A stretch of DNA of 64,000 nt from Kribbella soli (GTDB taxonomy: Bacteria > Actinomycetota > Actinomycetes > Propionibacteriales > Kribbellaceae). Location of the stretch: positions 1,736,001 through 1,800,000 of the forward strand of contig NZ_SJJZ01000002.1 of assembly GCF_004331345.1 (NCBI RefSeq). The letters are read 5' to 3'. Of the stretch, positions 15,378 through 23,646 are shown piece after piece. The notes under the pieces were generated by a model. It saw only the letters and a list, made by a program, of their open reading frames with translations, ran no database searches and was not told the DNA's origin. The translations under genes were made by a program, and so were the position numbers. The stretch's first letter is position 1; each line of letters begins with the position of its first letter.

Positions 15378-18100
15378 CAGCCGTTGGTGTCGATAACGCC
15401 GATCTGCTTCGGACCCGAACTGTCGAGTACGCCGATCCCGGGCTCGAAGAACCGGCTGAGATAGATCCGCTGCCCGTCCGGGCTGACCGCCATCCGCGAT
15501 GGCAGTCCCAGGTTCCCGACCAGGGAGCCGACGACCTCGCGACTCCCGACGTCCACGACTCGGACCGTGTCGTCGTTGCCCAACCGCCCGAAGACGTAGA
15601 GATGCTTCCCATCGTTACTCACGGCACCCGCTGCGGTCTCCGCCGGTATGTCGACCGACGTTGGCTGCGACCTCTCGACCTTCGTGTTGATGACGTCGTA
15701 CGTCGCACGCCCGACAACATAAAGCGCTCCGTCGGGGCCCGGGACGAGGTCACGTGGCTCGTCGCCGACATTGATCGGACTCCGGGCCGGCTGCCGGGAC
15801 TTCGCGTCGATGACCGCAACGGTGTCCGCGTCCTTGGACGAGACATAGAGCCGGCCGCGGTCGTCGATCGCGACATCCGTCGGGGTGGATCCCGCAACGA
15901 GTGGTCCGCCGACCGTCGACAGCGTCTCGGTGTTGATCTCGGTGATCGTCGCCGCCGTCTGACTGAGCACGAACAAGCGATGCGTGGCGGTACTCAGTGC
16001 GAACTTCGTCGGCCCCGGCGCGACGGCGATCGGCTGACCGACCACTGTCCAGTTGGCGGCATCGATCACCGAGACCGAGTTCGAATTGGAGTTGGCGACG
16101 TACAGCCGGGATCCGTCGGGCTCGACGATCAGGTTGCTCGGGAACTCACCGACCTCGAGCGGATCGCCGACGCGTTCCTGGGTCGTCGTACTGAACCTCA
16201 TCACGCGGCCGTTTTCGACGTCGGTCGCGTACAGGAACCGGTCGTCCGGACTGATCGCGAGACCGACCGCGAGCGGAGCCTGAGGAGCAGGCGGTACGAC
16301 GTTGATCGCGACGATACCGAGGACCGCGGGGGCAAAGAGGGCGGCCGTGGTGATCCAGCGGCGGAGTGGCTTACCGGTCCGGAGCATCACGGTTGCGACG
16401 CCGAGAACGAGCCAGACCGCGAGCAGCGCGATTGCGGCGAGTTGCTGCACGTCGGTTCTGCTCTGGAACCGCAGGAAGCCGAACAGAACCACGAACCCAC
16501 TCACGACCCAGCCGACCAGGAACTGACGGTTGAAATGAATCAGCGGCCCCGCGATCGCGACCTCAGCTGTCAGTAGGTAGAGGAGCACAACGTTGAGCGG
16601 ATGCACTCTGCTGTGTCGATCGAAGTACAGCAGGATCACGAGCACCAGGACTGCAGCCACGGCGCCGAGCCCGATCAGCAGCTTGTGCGGTGGGTTTCTC
16701 AGTGGCGGCGTACGGCGCAACCGGAACAGGCCGACGACGCCGGCGGCCAGCCACGCCACGGACGCAATCAAGTACCAGGTCGCTGGCAATGGGTGCAGGC
16801 CTGCGGGCAGTTCACGCGTGATCCAGCCGGTCGCCAGAGCAGCGGCCAGGAGCGCCGGCCCTGCCAGTCCGACAACGAAGGCGGTCGCGTTTGCGCGCAG
16901 CCTGATGACCGCCGGGACGACGCCAACCGCTAGCGCTGCTACGACAATCATTTCCCAGATGTGCGGTGTCGCGACGACCGCGCAGACGACTTGCGCGGCG
17001 GCGGCGATCACGGTCAGAGCCAGGATCGGCCAGTCCAGGTCCGGCAGACGGAAACGGCCGTGCCATCGCCTGGCGGTCGCTCGCGCCGCCGCTCCGAACG
17101 TCGGCCCGGTGGTACGTCTGGGCGTTGGCGTGGTGCTCGGTTGCGGGCGGACAGGTGGTGGCGGGTTGTCGAGGTACGCCTGCGCTGCGGTCGCGACGCT
17201 CCGGCTGTCGTCGTCGCGGAGTAGCTCGAGCTGCTCGCGCGCGGTACGGCGTACCAGCTCGTTGTTTGCCTGCAGCAACTGACCTAGCGGTGCTAGCGCG
17301 GTCTGACGGATCTCGGCGAGCGGACTGTTGATCGCGCTCGCAAGATACTCGGGCAGCGTCCAGCGCGGGTTGGAGGCAACGACCGTGCGGCCCTCCGTCT
17401 CGGCGAACTGGCGCGGACGCTGGCCCGGCTGCTCAGCGGTGACTGCCTTGTAGGTGTAGTCGTACAGCTCGTCGGTGGTGACATCGCCGTCGGCGTCCAG
17501 GTCGGCGGCCCCGGTACGCAGCCCTTCAATCAAGTGGTGCGTGAACACCGAACGGGGCGCGTCACCGTGGATCTGGCTACCTTCGAAGGCGTACTGCGTG
17601 GAGTCCGACGCGGTCAGCACGGTACGTCCACGACCGCCGAGCGCTTCCTGCGTATGCACCGCCGAGTCCGCCTTTGCGAACCGTTGTACGGCGTACGCAC
17701 CGCTGTAGCAGCAATCCAGGATCAGGATCTTCTGCCGCGACGTACTCTCCGACACCGCCTCGTCCACAAGCTGCGCCGACAACGCAGTGAATCGCAGACT
17801 GTCGCGGACGGTGTCCTTCATCGCCAAGTAGAGCCGTCCGTTGTCGTCCTTCAGGCCATGTCCACTGAAGTAGAGCAGCGTCAGCTCGTCACGCTCACCC
17901 GCGGCGTAAAAGTCCGCGATCGCCTTGCCCACCTCATGCGTCGGCTTGTTGATCAGCACCTGTACGTCGAACCCGGCGACCGCGGGATCCTCGAGTACCT
18001 CGGCCAACGCCTCAGCGTCCTGAGCCGGCGCCGCCAACCGGCGCAACCCGGCGTCCTGGTACTCGTACGTGGCCACCAGCAAAGCCCGGCGCTGCCCCAT
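15377..18100 (-). CDS. Caspase-family protease fused to membrane helices and a YVTN beta-propeller
   Basis: A 907-residue multidomain protein. Residues 1 to about 240 are a peptidase C14 caspase domain with catalytic His81 (LLYFSGHGLKDD) and Cys131 (LILDCCYSGA). Residues about 260-310 look like HEAT-type helices, followed by a Pro/Thr linker. Residues about 350-605 hold roughly eight transmembrane helices. Residues about 610-907 form a YVTN/NHL-like beta-propeller (FLYATDVENGRVMRFSTTTQ, SRLYVANSNSNSVSVIDAAN, GRLYVSSKDADTVAVIDAKS). The propeller would lie opposite or beside the protease depending on helix number. Three bases separate it from the EACC1 gene upstream, so they form an operon. A protease effector in a conflict or immune module is the likely role; both catalytic residues are intact. 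Confidence 0.9.
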   Translation of the reverse strand: MGQRRALLVATYEYQDAGLRRLAAPAQDAEALAEVLEDPAVAGFDVQVLINKPTHEVGKAIADFYAAGERDELTLLYFSGHGLKDDNGRLYLAMKDTVRDSLRFTALSAQLVDEAVSESTSRQKILILDCCYSGAYAVQRFAKADSAVHTQEALGGRGRTVLTASDSTQYAFEGSQIHGDAPRSVFTHHLIEGLRTGAADLDADGDVTTDELYDYTYKAVTAEQPGQRPRQFAETEGRTVVASNPRWTLPEYLASAINSPLAEIRQTALAPLGQLLQANNELVRRTAREQLELLRDDDSRSVATAAQAYLDNPPPPVRPQPSTTPTPRRTTGPTFGAAARATARRWHGRFRLPDLDWPILALTVIAAAAQVVCAVVATPHIWEMIVVAALAVGVVPAVIRLRANATAFVVGLAGPALLAAALATGWITRELPAGLHPLPATWYLIASVAWLAAGVVGLFRLRRTPPLRNPPHKLLIGLGAVAAVLVLVILLYFDRHSRVHPLNVVLLYLLTAEVAIAGPLIHFNRQFLVGWVVSGFVVLFGFLRFQSRTDVQQLAAIALLAVWLVLGVATVMLRTGKPLRRWITTAALFAPAVLGIVAINVVPPAPQAPLAVGLAISPDDRFLYATDVENGRVMRFSTTTQERVGDPLEVGEFPSNLIVEPDGSRLYVANSNSNSVSVIDAANWTVVGQPIAVAPGPTKFALSTATHRLFVLSQTAATITEINTETLSTVGGPLVAGSTPTDVAIDDRGRLYVSSKDADTVAVIDAKSRQPARSPINVGDEPRDLVPGPDGALYVVGRATYDVINTKVERSQPTSVDIPAETAAGAVSNDGKHLYVFGRLGNDDTVRVVDVGSREVVGSLVGNLGLPSRMAVSPDGQRIYLSRFFEPGIGVLDSSGPKQIGVIDTNG

Positions 18101-18103
18101 CGC

Positions 18104-18463
18104 TCAGCTCGCTTCGTACCTGCGCAGGAACGCCTCGATCAACTGCCGCTGCTCCTCGTCCGAGGCCGCATCCACCTCGATCGACTCGTCCCCCACTGTC
18201 AGCTTCACGCGCTGCCCCGCCGTACGCCGCCCCAGCCAGTCCCGCAGTACCGCAATCAGCAACGGCACCATCCCACCCGCACCACCCAACGCAACCGCGA
18301 CCGCCCCCACCGCAGCCGCATCGCCCTTGGCCCGGTCCGGCGCCGACGTCGGCACGTCACGTGTCTCGAACTGTTGCTGCAACTCCCGCCGCAACTGCCG
18401 AATCCCCCGATCCGCAACCTCCGGATCGACATCCACCAACACCACATCAACCCAAGCCCCCAC
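18104..18463 (-). CDS. Effector-associated constant component EACC1-like protein
   Basis: A 119-residue protein: a short beta-alpha-beta N-terminus (WVDVVLVDVDPEVADRGIRQ), a glycine-rich hydrophobic centre (VAVALGGAGGMVPLLIAVLR) and a C-terminus with strands VKLTVGDESIEVDAASDEEQ and RQLIEAFLRRYEA. This order is that of the EACC1 family, known from actinobacterial conflict systems where it sits beside caspase or trypsin-like effectors, exactly as here. Its molecular role is unknown; an adaptor or sensor for the protease is suspected. GTG start with GGGGAGGGG upstream. First gene of the two-gene operon. Confidence 0.78.
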   Translation of the reverse strand: MGAWVDVVLVDVDPEVADRGIRQLRRELQQQFETRDVPTSAPDRAKGDAAAVGAVAVALGGAGGMVPLLIAVLRDWLGRRTAGQRVKLTVGDESIEVDAASDEEQRQLIEAFLRRYEAS

Positions 18464-18582
18464 AACCCACCCCTCCCCAAGCTCGCGCTAATAGTCCTCG
18501 ACAACCCCACCCCTCCGCAACGGTAAGTAGCCACCCACCTCCAACCCGCACCCACCCAACCGCGCCGGTGCCGCACAAACAG

Positions 18583-18614
18583 GGAGCCCGGAGCGCCAAA
18601 GCACCCCGGGCTCC
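18583..18614. terminator. Hairpin with T run, terminator or leader attenuator
   Basis: GGAGCCCGG (18583-18591) pairs with CCGGGCTCC (18606-18614) around a 14-nt loop, followed by TTT. No plus-strand gene ends just before it. On the minus strand it lies about 120 bp upstream of EACC1, so it may act in that operon's leader or insulate it from upstream transcription. Confidence 0.5.
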
Positions 18615-18788
18615 TTTGAGCTCCACCCATCTGGAGGGACGTCCGGGCAGAGCCTCCTCCACCGGCCAACACCCCCAGCCGGCGCGCACCCCCACTCACC
18701 CCACTTCCGAAACTACGCCCACCCCACCCACCCGACAACCGCTCCGAAGCCCTGTGGATAACTCACCTCGCAGCCCACACCAAACTCC

Positions 18789-18802
18789 TATCCTGAACAG
18801 GA
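18789..18802 (+). promoter_or_regulatory. Antitoxin promoter with overlapping palindrome
   Basis: TATCCT (18789-18794) is a good -10 box about 33 bp before the antitoxin ATG. It overlaps the inverted repeat TCCT-GAAC-AGGA (18791-18802). Type II antitoxins commonly repress by binding such a site on the -10. No clear -35 is visible. Confidence 0.5.
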
Positions 18803-18826
18803 CCCCACCACCCGAAAGGACCACGA

Positions 18827-19186
18827 ATGGACCCCGAAGAAACGCAACATCTGCTCCCCGACGGGAGAACGGTCTGGGTCCTCTCAACCGCAGAAGCCTC
18901 GAAGAACCTGCCCGCCCTCCTCCAAATGTTCCGGTCCGGCGCAGCCGAGCCTCTGGTGTTCGGCGACGCCGGCCAGCCCGAGGCTGCGGTCATCCCGTTC
19001 GAGGTCTGGCGAGCCCTGACCGAGGCAGCCACCGACGTGGAGGGCTTCGATTCCTCGTACTCACTCGTTCGGCACCGCCTGAAGAACCCTGGTGGGCCTT
19101 CTGTTCCCATTGAGGAGGTCGCCGCCGAGTTCGGCTGGGATCTCGATGAAGAGATCGACGACTCCGAGTTTCGCAAGCCGAAATGA
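18827..19186 (+). CDS. Phd/YefM-type antitoxin
   Basis: A 119-residue protein. STAEASKNLPALLQMFRSG followed by EPLVFGDAGQPEAAVIPFEV and WRAL is the Phd/YefM fold that binds DNA and neutralises a RelE/ParE-type toxin. The acidic C-terminal tail (EFGWDLDEEIDDSEF) would wrap the toxin. It begins at an ATG preceded by GAAAGGACC, and its stop overlaps the toxin start (ATGA), the standard antitoxin-first layout. The palindrome on its -10 suggests autoregulation. It is somewhat longer than classic YefM (about 85 residues). Confidence 0.82.
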   Translation: MDPEETQHLLPDGRTVWVLSTAEASKNLPALLQMFRSGAAEPLVFGDAGQPEAAVIPFEVWRALTEAATDVEGFDSSYSLVRHRLKNPGGPSVPIEEVAAEFGWDLDEEIDDSEFRKPK

Positions 19187-19776
19187 GTCAGTACCGGCTC
19201 CTCGTCAATCACGAATTGCTGCTCTACCTCCGCGAGCTCGAGCGAGCCGCCCCCACTCAACCCGATGGCCTGCGTGCCCGGGAACTGCGTGCACTCAGGG
19301 CTGGCCTTCGCGCCATCGCAAACGGTGATGAAGCTGACTTCGAAGGCAAACGCCTTCGCTTCGCCACTCACGACCTCAGTGATTGCGCCGAGATCAAGTT
19401 GCCGGTCATTCCCGAGACCCGCGGAAGCCAGGAACTCGGCGCGTCGCACCGATTGGTGTATCGCGAGTTCCAGCCTGAGGATGGTGGCCCGCCCTACCGC
19501 GAGGCCGTCTGCTTCGAGCATCGTAAGAACGACCGCCCGTTCGAGGTCGCCGCCAAACGCCTGGGCCGCGAGGCGGCCGTCCGGCGCAACACACTCAAGT
19601 CGTACGGCGCGTCATCCGACATAGCCCCGATCCGCCAGAGCCTTCCAGCAGACCTCCGCATTGCCCTGGCCGCAGCATCCGGCGTCGCCCCTGCCTCAGG
19701 CGCGGTCCGCAGCGGACCGCACATTCGGAACCCACGGGTCACTCAACGACACGGCCCACCAAGCCGGGAACTCTGA
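19183..19776 (+). CDS. Type II toxin, RelE-like, with C-terminal extension
   Basis: A 197-residue protein translated from an ATG overlapping the antitoxin stop. The core has a helical hairpin (LLLYLRELERAAPTQ, ELRALRAGLRAIANG) and strands with SHRLVYREF and AVCFEHRKNDRPFEVAAKRL, which resemble RelE/YafQ-like mRNA interferases. The last 60 residues (from about 140) are Ala/Ser/Arg/Pro-rich and unlike the compact 90-residue RelE toxins, so this may be a long variant or have a 3' extension acquired by drift. Toxic activity is inferred from context. Confidence 0.68.
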   Translation: MSQYRLLVNHELLLYLRELERAAPTQPDGLRARELRALRAGLRAIANGDEADFEGKRLRFATHDLSDCAEIKLPVIPETRGSQELGASHRLVYREFQPEDGGPPYREAVCFEHRKNDRPFEVAAKRLGREAAVRRNTLKSYGASSDIAPIRQSLPADLRIALAAASGVAPASGAVRSGPHIRNPRVTQRHGPPSREL

Positions 19777-19807
19777 CGGTTCAGGCCGTGAGTGCGTGCG
19801 GCGGCTA

Positions 19808-21001
19808 CTAACGCGGAGCGTCGGTTGATAGCCGGCCTAGCCACGCGCGAACGCGCGCTACGTCGGTGTACCCATGAGCCTTCAACGCATCGACTATGTC
19901 CTGACCGCAGATCATCACAATCGGGTGTCCATCGACGCGCACCTCCGAGTACGCCTGCGTCGCGAAGTGCGAGGTCGTAACGAACACACCGAACTCACGG
20001 TGCCTGATCCGCGAAATCAGCCGGGCGACGTCGCGGACCCCGACCGACGTGTCAGCGCTGTAGCACTTGGCCTCAAGCGCGAAGTCGAGGGCGATCCGAT
20101 CAGACTCTGGCCCGATCATGTACTGCCCAACCGCATCTCGGCCGCCGTCGCGGCTGGGGCGTGTGACGTCACATCGCCCAGTAGCGGGCGCGACCAGACG
20201 CCACAGCTCAACAGCTATGGGCTCGAATTCGTGCTCACGTCCCTGGAAGTGGTCGCGGATCGCAGCCAGTATCGCCTGCCCAACTGGATCGCTGGGGAGC
20301 TGCTGAGCCTTGGCTTTGACGATGGTGGTCGCGGGAGCCTCCAGCGGGACATAGACCCTCCCGTCCACCCACGCCTTCCAGACCGCCGGGCAGTGCTCGC
20401 TCTCATATGCCCGGCCGGCCAGCACGTCATTGATCCACGCTCGCGGTATATGACCGGCATCCAATACGGTGAATCGCGCACGATAATTCTGAAAGCGCTG
20501 GCCACCGGTGGAGCGCCAGACAGCAACGAGATCGTCATCGCTTGATAGCGATGCAGCGCCCGGTGCCAGCAGGCCATTGAAGGCAACGCTCCGACCAGGC
20601 ATGGCCCTGTGAAACAGCAGAAACGGCGGGACGGCTCGGCGATCGTTCAAGGTTCCATGTCCGAGCGCAAACGCATCCCGCAACAAGAGATTCCCACTGC
20701 GCTGAGTCTGGTGGAGCTCGCGCCCCGGCCGCCGGTTGTCTCCAAAGTAGGTGAACACACCGGTCCGCGGGTCGAGAATGTCCGGCCAGTCAACCTCGGT
20801 CCCGGACGTGTACAGCGCGACCAGTCGTGCCGTTCCGTCGCGCGGAGATCCTTTCGGCCGGAAGCCACCTTGATTGCCCACAGGCAACAGACGCGCAAGT
20901 GCGTCATCTGCCGCAGATCCCGCGGACCCTCCAGCATAAACGGCATCAACGACCAGATCTGCGGACTCAAGCCCAACAAAGGGATAGATAGGACCAGCCA
21001 C
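19808..21001 (-). CDS. AspBHI-like modification-dependent restriction endonuclease (Mrr-type nuclease domain)
   Basis: A 397-residue protein. Residues about 1-210 resemble the AspBHI N-terminal DNA-recognition domain (DGTARLVALYTSGTEVDWPD, GVFTYFGDNRRPGRELHQT, NGLLAPGAASLSSDDDLVAV). Residues about 240-390 are a PD-(D/E)xK nuclease with GGRDAVGQYMIGPESDRIA, the catalytic acidic residue and EAKCYS, and an Mrr-like RISRIRHREFGVFVTTS. AspBHI-type enzymes cut DNA containing 5-methylcytosine in a defined context. The GTG start has a weak GAGATAG ribosome site; an in-frame stop lies four codons upstream. Divergent from the first NaeI gene. Confidence 0.82.
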   Translation of the reverse strand: MAGPIYPFVGLESADLVVDAVYAGGSAGSAADDALARLLPVGNQGGFRPKGSPRDGTARLVALYTSGTEVDWPDILDPRTGVFTYFGDNRRPGRELHQTQRSGNLLLRDAFALGHGTLNDRRAVPPFLLFHRAMPGRSVAFNGLLAPGAASLSSDDDLVAVWRSTGGQRFQNYRARFTVLDAGHIPRAWINDVLAGRAYESEHCPAVWKAWVDGRVYVPLEAPATTIVKAKAQQLPSDPVGQAILAAIRDHFQGREHEFEPIAVELWRLVAPATGRCDVTRPSRDGGRDAVGQYMIGPESDRIALDFALEAKCYSADTSVGVRDVARLISRIRHREFGVFVTTSHFATQAYSEVRVDGHPIVMICGQDIVDALKAHGYTDVARVRAWLGRLSTDAPR

Positions 21002-21164
21002 GACTGCAGGCTATCTCGCGCCGGGATCGACGGAGCTATAGTCCGCCGGGCCGGCGGTAGCTCGAGGCTCGATTCGGCAACAACTGAGGCAATCGAGAGG
21101 CCGGCGACGGCCACCTCAGACTAAACTCGCGGCTCCACGACGGATCGAGGGAGCCTGCTAGAGA

Positions 21165-22109
21165 ATGCCGGACATGCTGCCAGGAATGTCACCTCGATCA
21201 GGATCCTCAGAGAATGACGCAGTCGCAGCAGAGCTTCTCCGGCTCGATCCAAGCGGCGATCAAGTCGCAGGTGTACTACGCGAAACGCTCGATCAACTCC
21301 TTGACGGCCGACGCCGGGGGCGCTGGAGCTACTCCGCTCTCCACAAGACTGAGAAGACGTACATGGGCACGCTGGTCGAGATCAATCTCCACCGCGAGTT
21401 CGAGTTCGCGGATGGCGACGTCACCGACTATCGGATCGCTGGCATCGAGGTGGACTGCAAGTTCTCCCAGTCCATCGGCGGCTGGGAGTTCGGGCCGGAA
21501 ATGGAGGGCCATCTAGCTCTCGTCGTGTGGGCCAATGACCAGAACAGCGCATGGCGTGCCGGGATCGTGCGCGCAACAGCCGACGTACTCCGAGAATCCA
21601 GGAACAGGGACGCAAAGCGAAGGCTGACTCGGGACGGCGTCGGGCGAATTCGGTGGCTCTGGGCCGAGCACCCTGGCCTGGAGCCAAACCAGCTGCTGCA
21701 GATGCCCGCCGCGCATCGCGAGCGGATCTTTTCAGCCCGCGCGCGATCCGGCAACCAGCATGGGCAGGCACGGCTGCTCCAACTCTGTCGGGAACTGCCG
21801 GGCGTCATCCTCCGAAGGACAACAGTGGAGACGGTCGGATGGGGACTCGACGATCCCATGAAGCGGATGCGCTCGAACGGTGGTGCCCGCGACAAGCTAC
21901 GTCCGGAAGGCCTGCTCGTCCTCGGTCACCAGGACAACGATCCCGCAGTCGCGCGGGCACTCAGCTTGCCCGTGCCGGCGAAAGGCCAGTTCGTAGTATG
22001 CCGAGTCGTCCCGTCGAAGCACTCCGTCGGCGCCGAAATTGAGGGCTCGTGGTGGCGGCAGGCAACCGCAGACGATCCGGTCGTGCCTGCGCCGGTCGTC
22101 CCGCGGTAA
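21165..22109 (+). CDS. NaeI-family type II restriction endonuclease, copy 1
   Basis: A 314-residue protein, the length of NaeI (about 317). Catalytic residues are visible in NaeI order: E72 (TLVEINL), D88, D97 and K99 (EVDCKFS), corresponding to E70, D86, D95 and K97 of NaeI with a constant offset of two. Leu45 in DQLLDGRRRGR corresponds to NaeI Leu43, the residue whose change to Lys gives that enzyme topoisomerase-like behaviour. The C-terminal half would be the CAP-like effector-DNA-binding domain. NaeI cuts GCCGGC after binding two sites. The ATG at 21165 gives the offset above; alternative starts are at 21174 and 21186. Confidence 0.88.
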   Translation: MPDMLPGMSPRSGSSENDAVAAELLRLDPSGDQVAGVLRETLDQLLDGRRRGRWSYSALHKTEKTYMGTLVEINLHREFEFADGDVTDYRIAGIEVDCKFSQSIGGWEFGPEMEGHLALVVWANDQNSAWRAGIVRATADVLRESRNRDAKRRLTRDGVGRIRWLWAEHPGLEPNQLLQMPAAHRERIFSARARSGNQHGQARLLQLCRELPGVILRRTTVETVGWGLDDPMKRMRSNGGARDKLRPEGLLVLGHQDNDPAVARALSLPVPAKGQFVVCRVVPSKHSVGAEIEGSWWRQATADDPVVPAPVVPR

Positions 22110-22120
22110 CCAGAGCAGAG

Positions 22121-22157
22121 TTCCCGAAGGTACCTTGGCCGGTATCCTCGGTGCTCG
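22121..22157 (+). promoter_or_regulatory. Promoter of NaeI-like copy 2, leaderless start
   Basis: TTCCCG (22121-22126), a 16-bp spacer and TATCCT (22143-22148) form an actinobacterial promoter directly after the stop of copy 1. The expected transcription start coincides with the GTG at 22157, giving a leaderless mRNA. Copy 2 is therefore likely expressed independently of copy 1. Confidence 0.55.
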
Positions 22158-23131
22158 TGAGTGATTCGGTGCTGCCTGGTATGCCGACTGTGCAACTGGA
22201 GTCCGACCCTGCGCGCGATGAGGTCGTTCAAGCCTTCGGTAAGGCCGATCCGGATGGGTCGCGGGCTGCGGCTGTGTTTCGGGCGACGTACGACCAGTTG
22301 TACGACGGGCAGCACACTGGGCGGTTTCGGTGGGATCAGTTGTACAAGACTGAGAAGACTCACTACGGGACGCTGCTGGAGATCAATCTGCGGCGGGAGT
22401 TTGATGACGTTATCGACGACACCGTTGAGGGTCACGCGCTCGACTACTCGATCTGTGGATATGACGTCGATTGCAAGTTCTCGCAGAGCTTCGGCGGGTG
22501 GATGCTGCCGCCTGAGTGTTTCGGCCAACTGCTGCTGGTGGCTTGGGCTGATGATCAGCGTGGGACGTGGTGCCTTGGAGTCGTGAGAGCGACTGATACC
22601 AACCGGCGATCCAGCGTGAACCGGGACGGCAAAACTCAGCTGAGCTTGATCGGCCGGCAGCAGATCGCTTGGTTGCACTACGAGGCGAGCCTGCCGCCCA
22701 ACGTGCTTCTTGGGCTGGACGCGGCGACACTCCGGAAGATCGTCGCTCCGAAGTCGGGGCAAGCTCGAGTGACCGAGCTGCTCAGACTTGTGAGGAAGCG
22801 GCGGATCGGCCGCAACACGATCGCGACTCTGGCCCAGCAGGACGACTACATGGCTCGGCTCCGAGACAACGGAAACGGTTCGCGGACGAGGCTTCGGGAG
22901 GAGGGCTACCTGATCCCTGGCGGCGACTATGAGGCTCATCGCACAGTCGCCAGGCAGCTCGGAGTCGAGGTCCCAGGCCCAGGTGAGGTGATCAGCCTGC
23001 GGGTTGTTCCCACCGAGCCCGGAGCGCCTTGGACAGTGGAGCTCGAGGGGCGGCACTGGCGCCTCGCGCGTGGGGACGAGCCGGTGGTCGAACCAGCTCC
23101 GAAACTTCCCGACGTACGCAAGGCGAAGTAG
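22157..23131 (+). CDS. NaeI-family type II restriction endonuclease, copy 2
   Basis: A 324-residue paralogue of the preceding gene. All active-site residues are kept: E75 (LLEINL), D96 (LDYS), D105 and K107 (DVDCKFSQSFGGW). Leu48 lies in YDQLYDGQHTGR, the DNA-ligase-like motif of NaeI in which Leu replaces the ligase lysine. Shared blocks with copy 1 include YKTEKTHYGTLLEINLRREF against HKTEKTYMGTLVEINLHREF. GTG 22157 is chosen because it sits 9 nt after the -10; GTG 22151 and ATG 22181 are alternatives. The cognate methylase is presumably the C5 enzyme at 23643. Both copies being catalytically intact is unusual. Confidence 0.87.
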   Translation: MSDSVLPGMPTVQLESDPARDEVVQAFGKADPDGSRAAAVFRATYDQLYDGQHTGRFRWDQLYKTEKTHYGTLLEINLRREFDDVIDDTVEGHALDYSICGYDVDCKFSQSFGGWMLPPECFGQLLLVAWADDQRGTWCLGVVRATDTNRRSSVNRDGKTQLSLIGRQQIAWLHYEASLPPNVLLGLDAATLRKIVAPKSGQARVTELLRLVRKRRIGRNTIATLAQQDDYMARLRDNGNGSRTRLREEGYLIPGGDYEAHRTVARQLGVEVPGPGEVISLRVVPTEPGAPWTVELEGRHWRLARGDEPVVEPAPKLPDVRKAK

Positions 23132-23214
23132 CGCAGCAGCAGTCCATCTCCCTCAGCCACCAGAGAGCAGACCGGAAGCCTCGAACGACCGAGCCCTAAG
23201 AGTGAGCCAGGCAC

Positions 23215-23646
23215 ATGGGAGACGACAGCCTAGTGGACACGCCCACAACGCCCGGACGATCGCGGAACATGCAAGCCATCCGAAGGACGAACACCAAACC
23301 CGAGATCCTGCTGCGCTCAGCCCTGCACCGATCTGGCTATCGCTTCCGCAAGGACCTCAGTATCTATACGTCATCACGCCGAGTACGGCCGGACATTGTG
23401 TTCACGGCACGCAAGGTGGCAGTGTTCATTGATGGGTGCTTCTGGCATTGCTGTCCTGAGCATGGACGGCAGCCATCAGTGAACTCGCAGTACTGGTCGC
23501 CCAAGCTCCAGCGCAACGTCGAGCGGGATCGCCTTGCCGATGCTGCATTGGACGACGATGGATGGTCGGTCGTCCGCATCTGGGAGCACGAAGCCCTCGA
23601 CGAAGCTGTTGAAAAGGTAGTGAGCGCTCTTCAGGATCGGAGCTAG
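23215..23646 (+). CDS. vsr: Very short patch repair endonuclease Vsr
   Basis: A 143-residue Vsr. It begins with the conserved helix (RSRNMQAIRRTNTKPEILLR) and shows the metal-binding Asp in RPDIVF, and DGCFWHCCPEH with the zinc-ligand and catalytic His/Cys cluster. YWSPKLQRNVERD and VVRIWEHE complete the family pattern. Vsr nicks 5' of the T in T:G mismatches arising from deamination of 5-methylcytosine, protecting sites modified by a C5 methylase. The gene converges on, and overlaps by 4 bp, the C5 methyltransferase at 23643, the expected partner. Confidence 0.93.
   Translation: MGDDSLVDTPTTPGRSRNMQAIRRTNTKPEILLRSALHRSGYRFRKDLSIYTSSRRVRPDIVFTARKVAVFIDGCFWHCCPEHGRQPSVNSQYWSPKLQRNVERDRLADAALDDDGWSVVRIWEHEALDEAVEKVVSALQDRS

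Larger units (their letters stand above)
18464..18826. other. 363-bp intergenic region between EACC1 and toxin-antitoxin genes
   Basis: No coding frame is convincing. It contains a hairpin (18583-18614), a TGTGGATAA sequence matching a DnaA box (18753-18761), the antitoxin promoter near 18789, and long C-rich stretches on the plus strand. The EACC1/caspase leader must start here on the minus strand. Confidence 0.6.
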
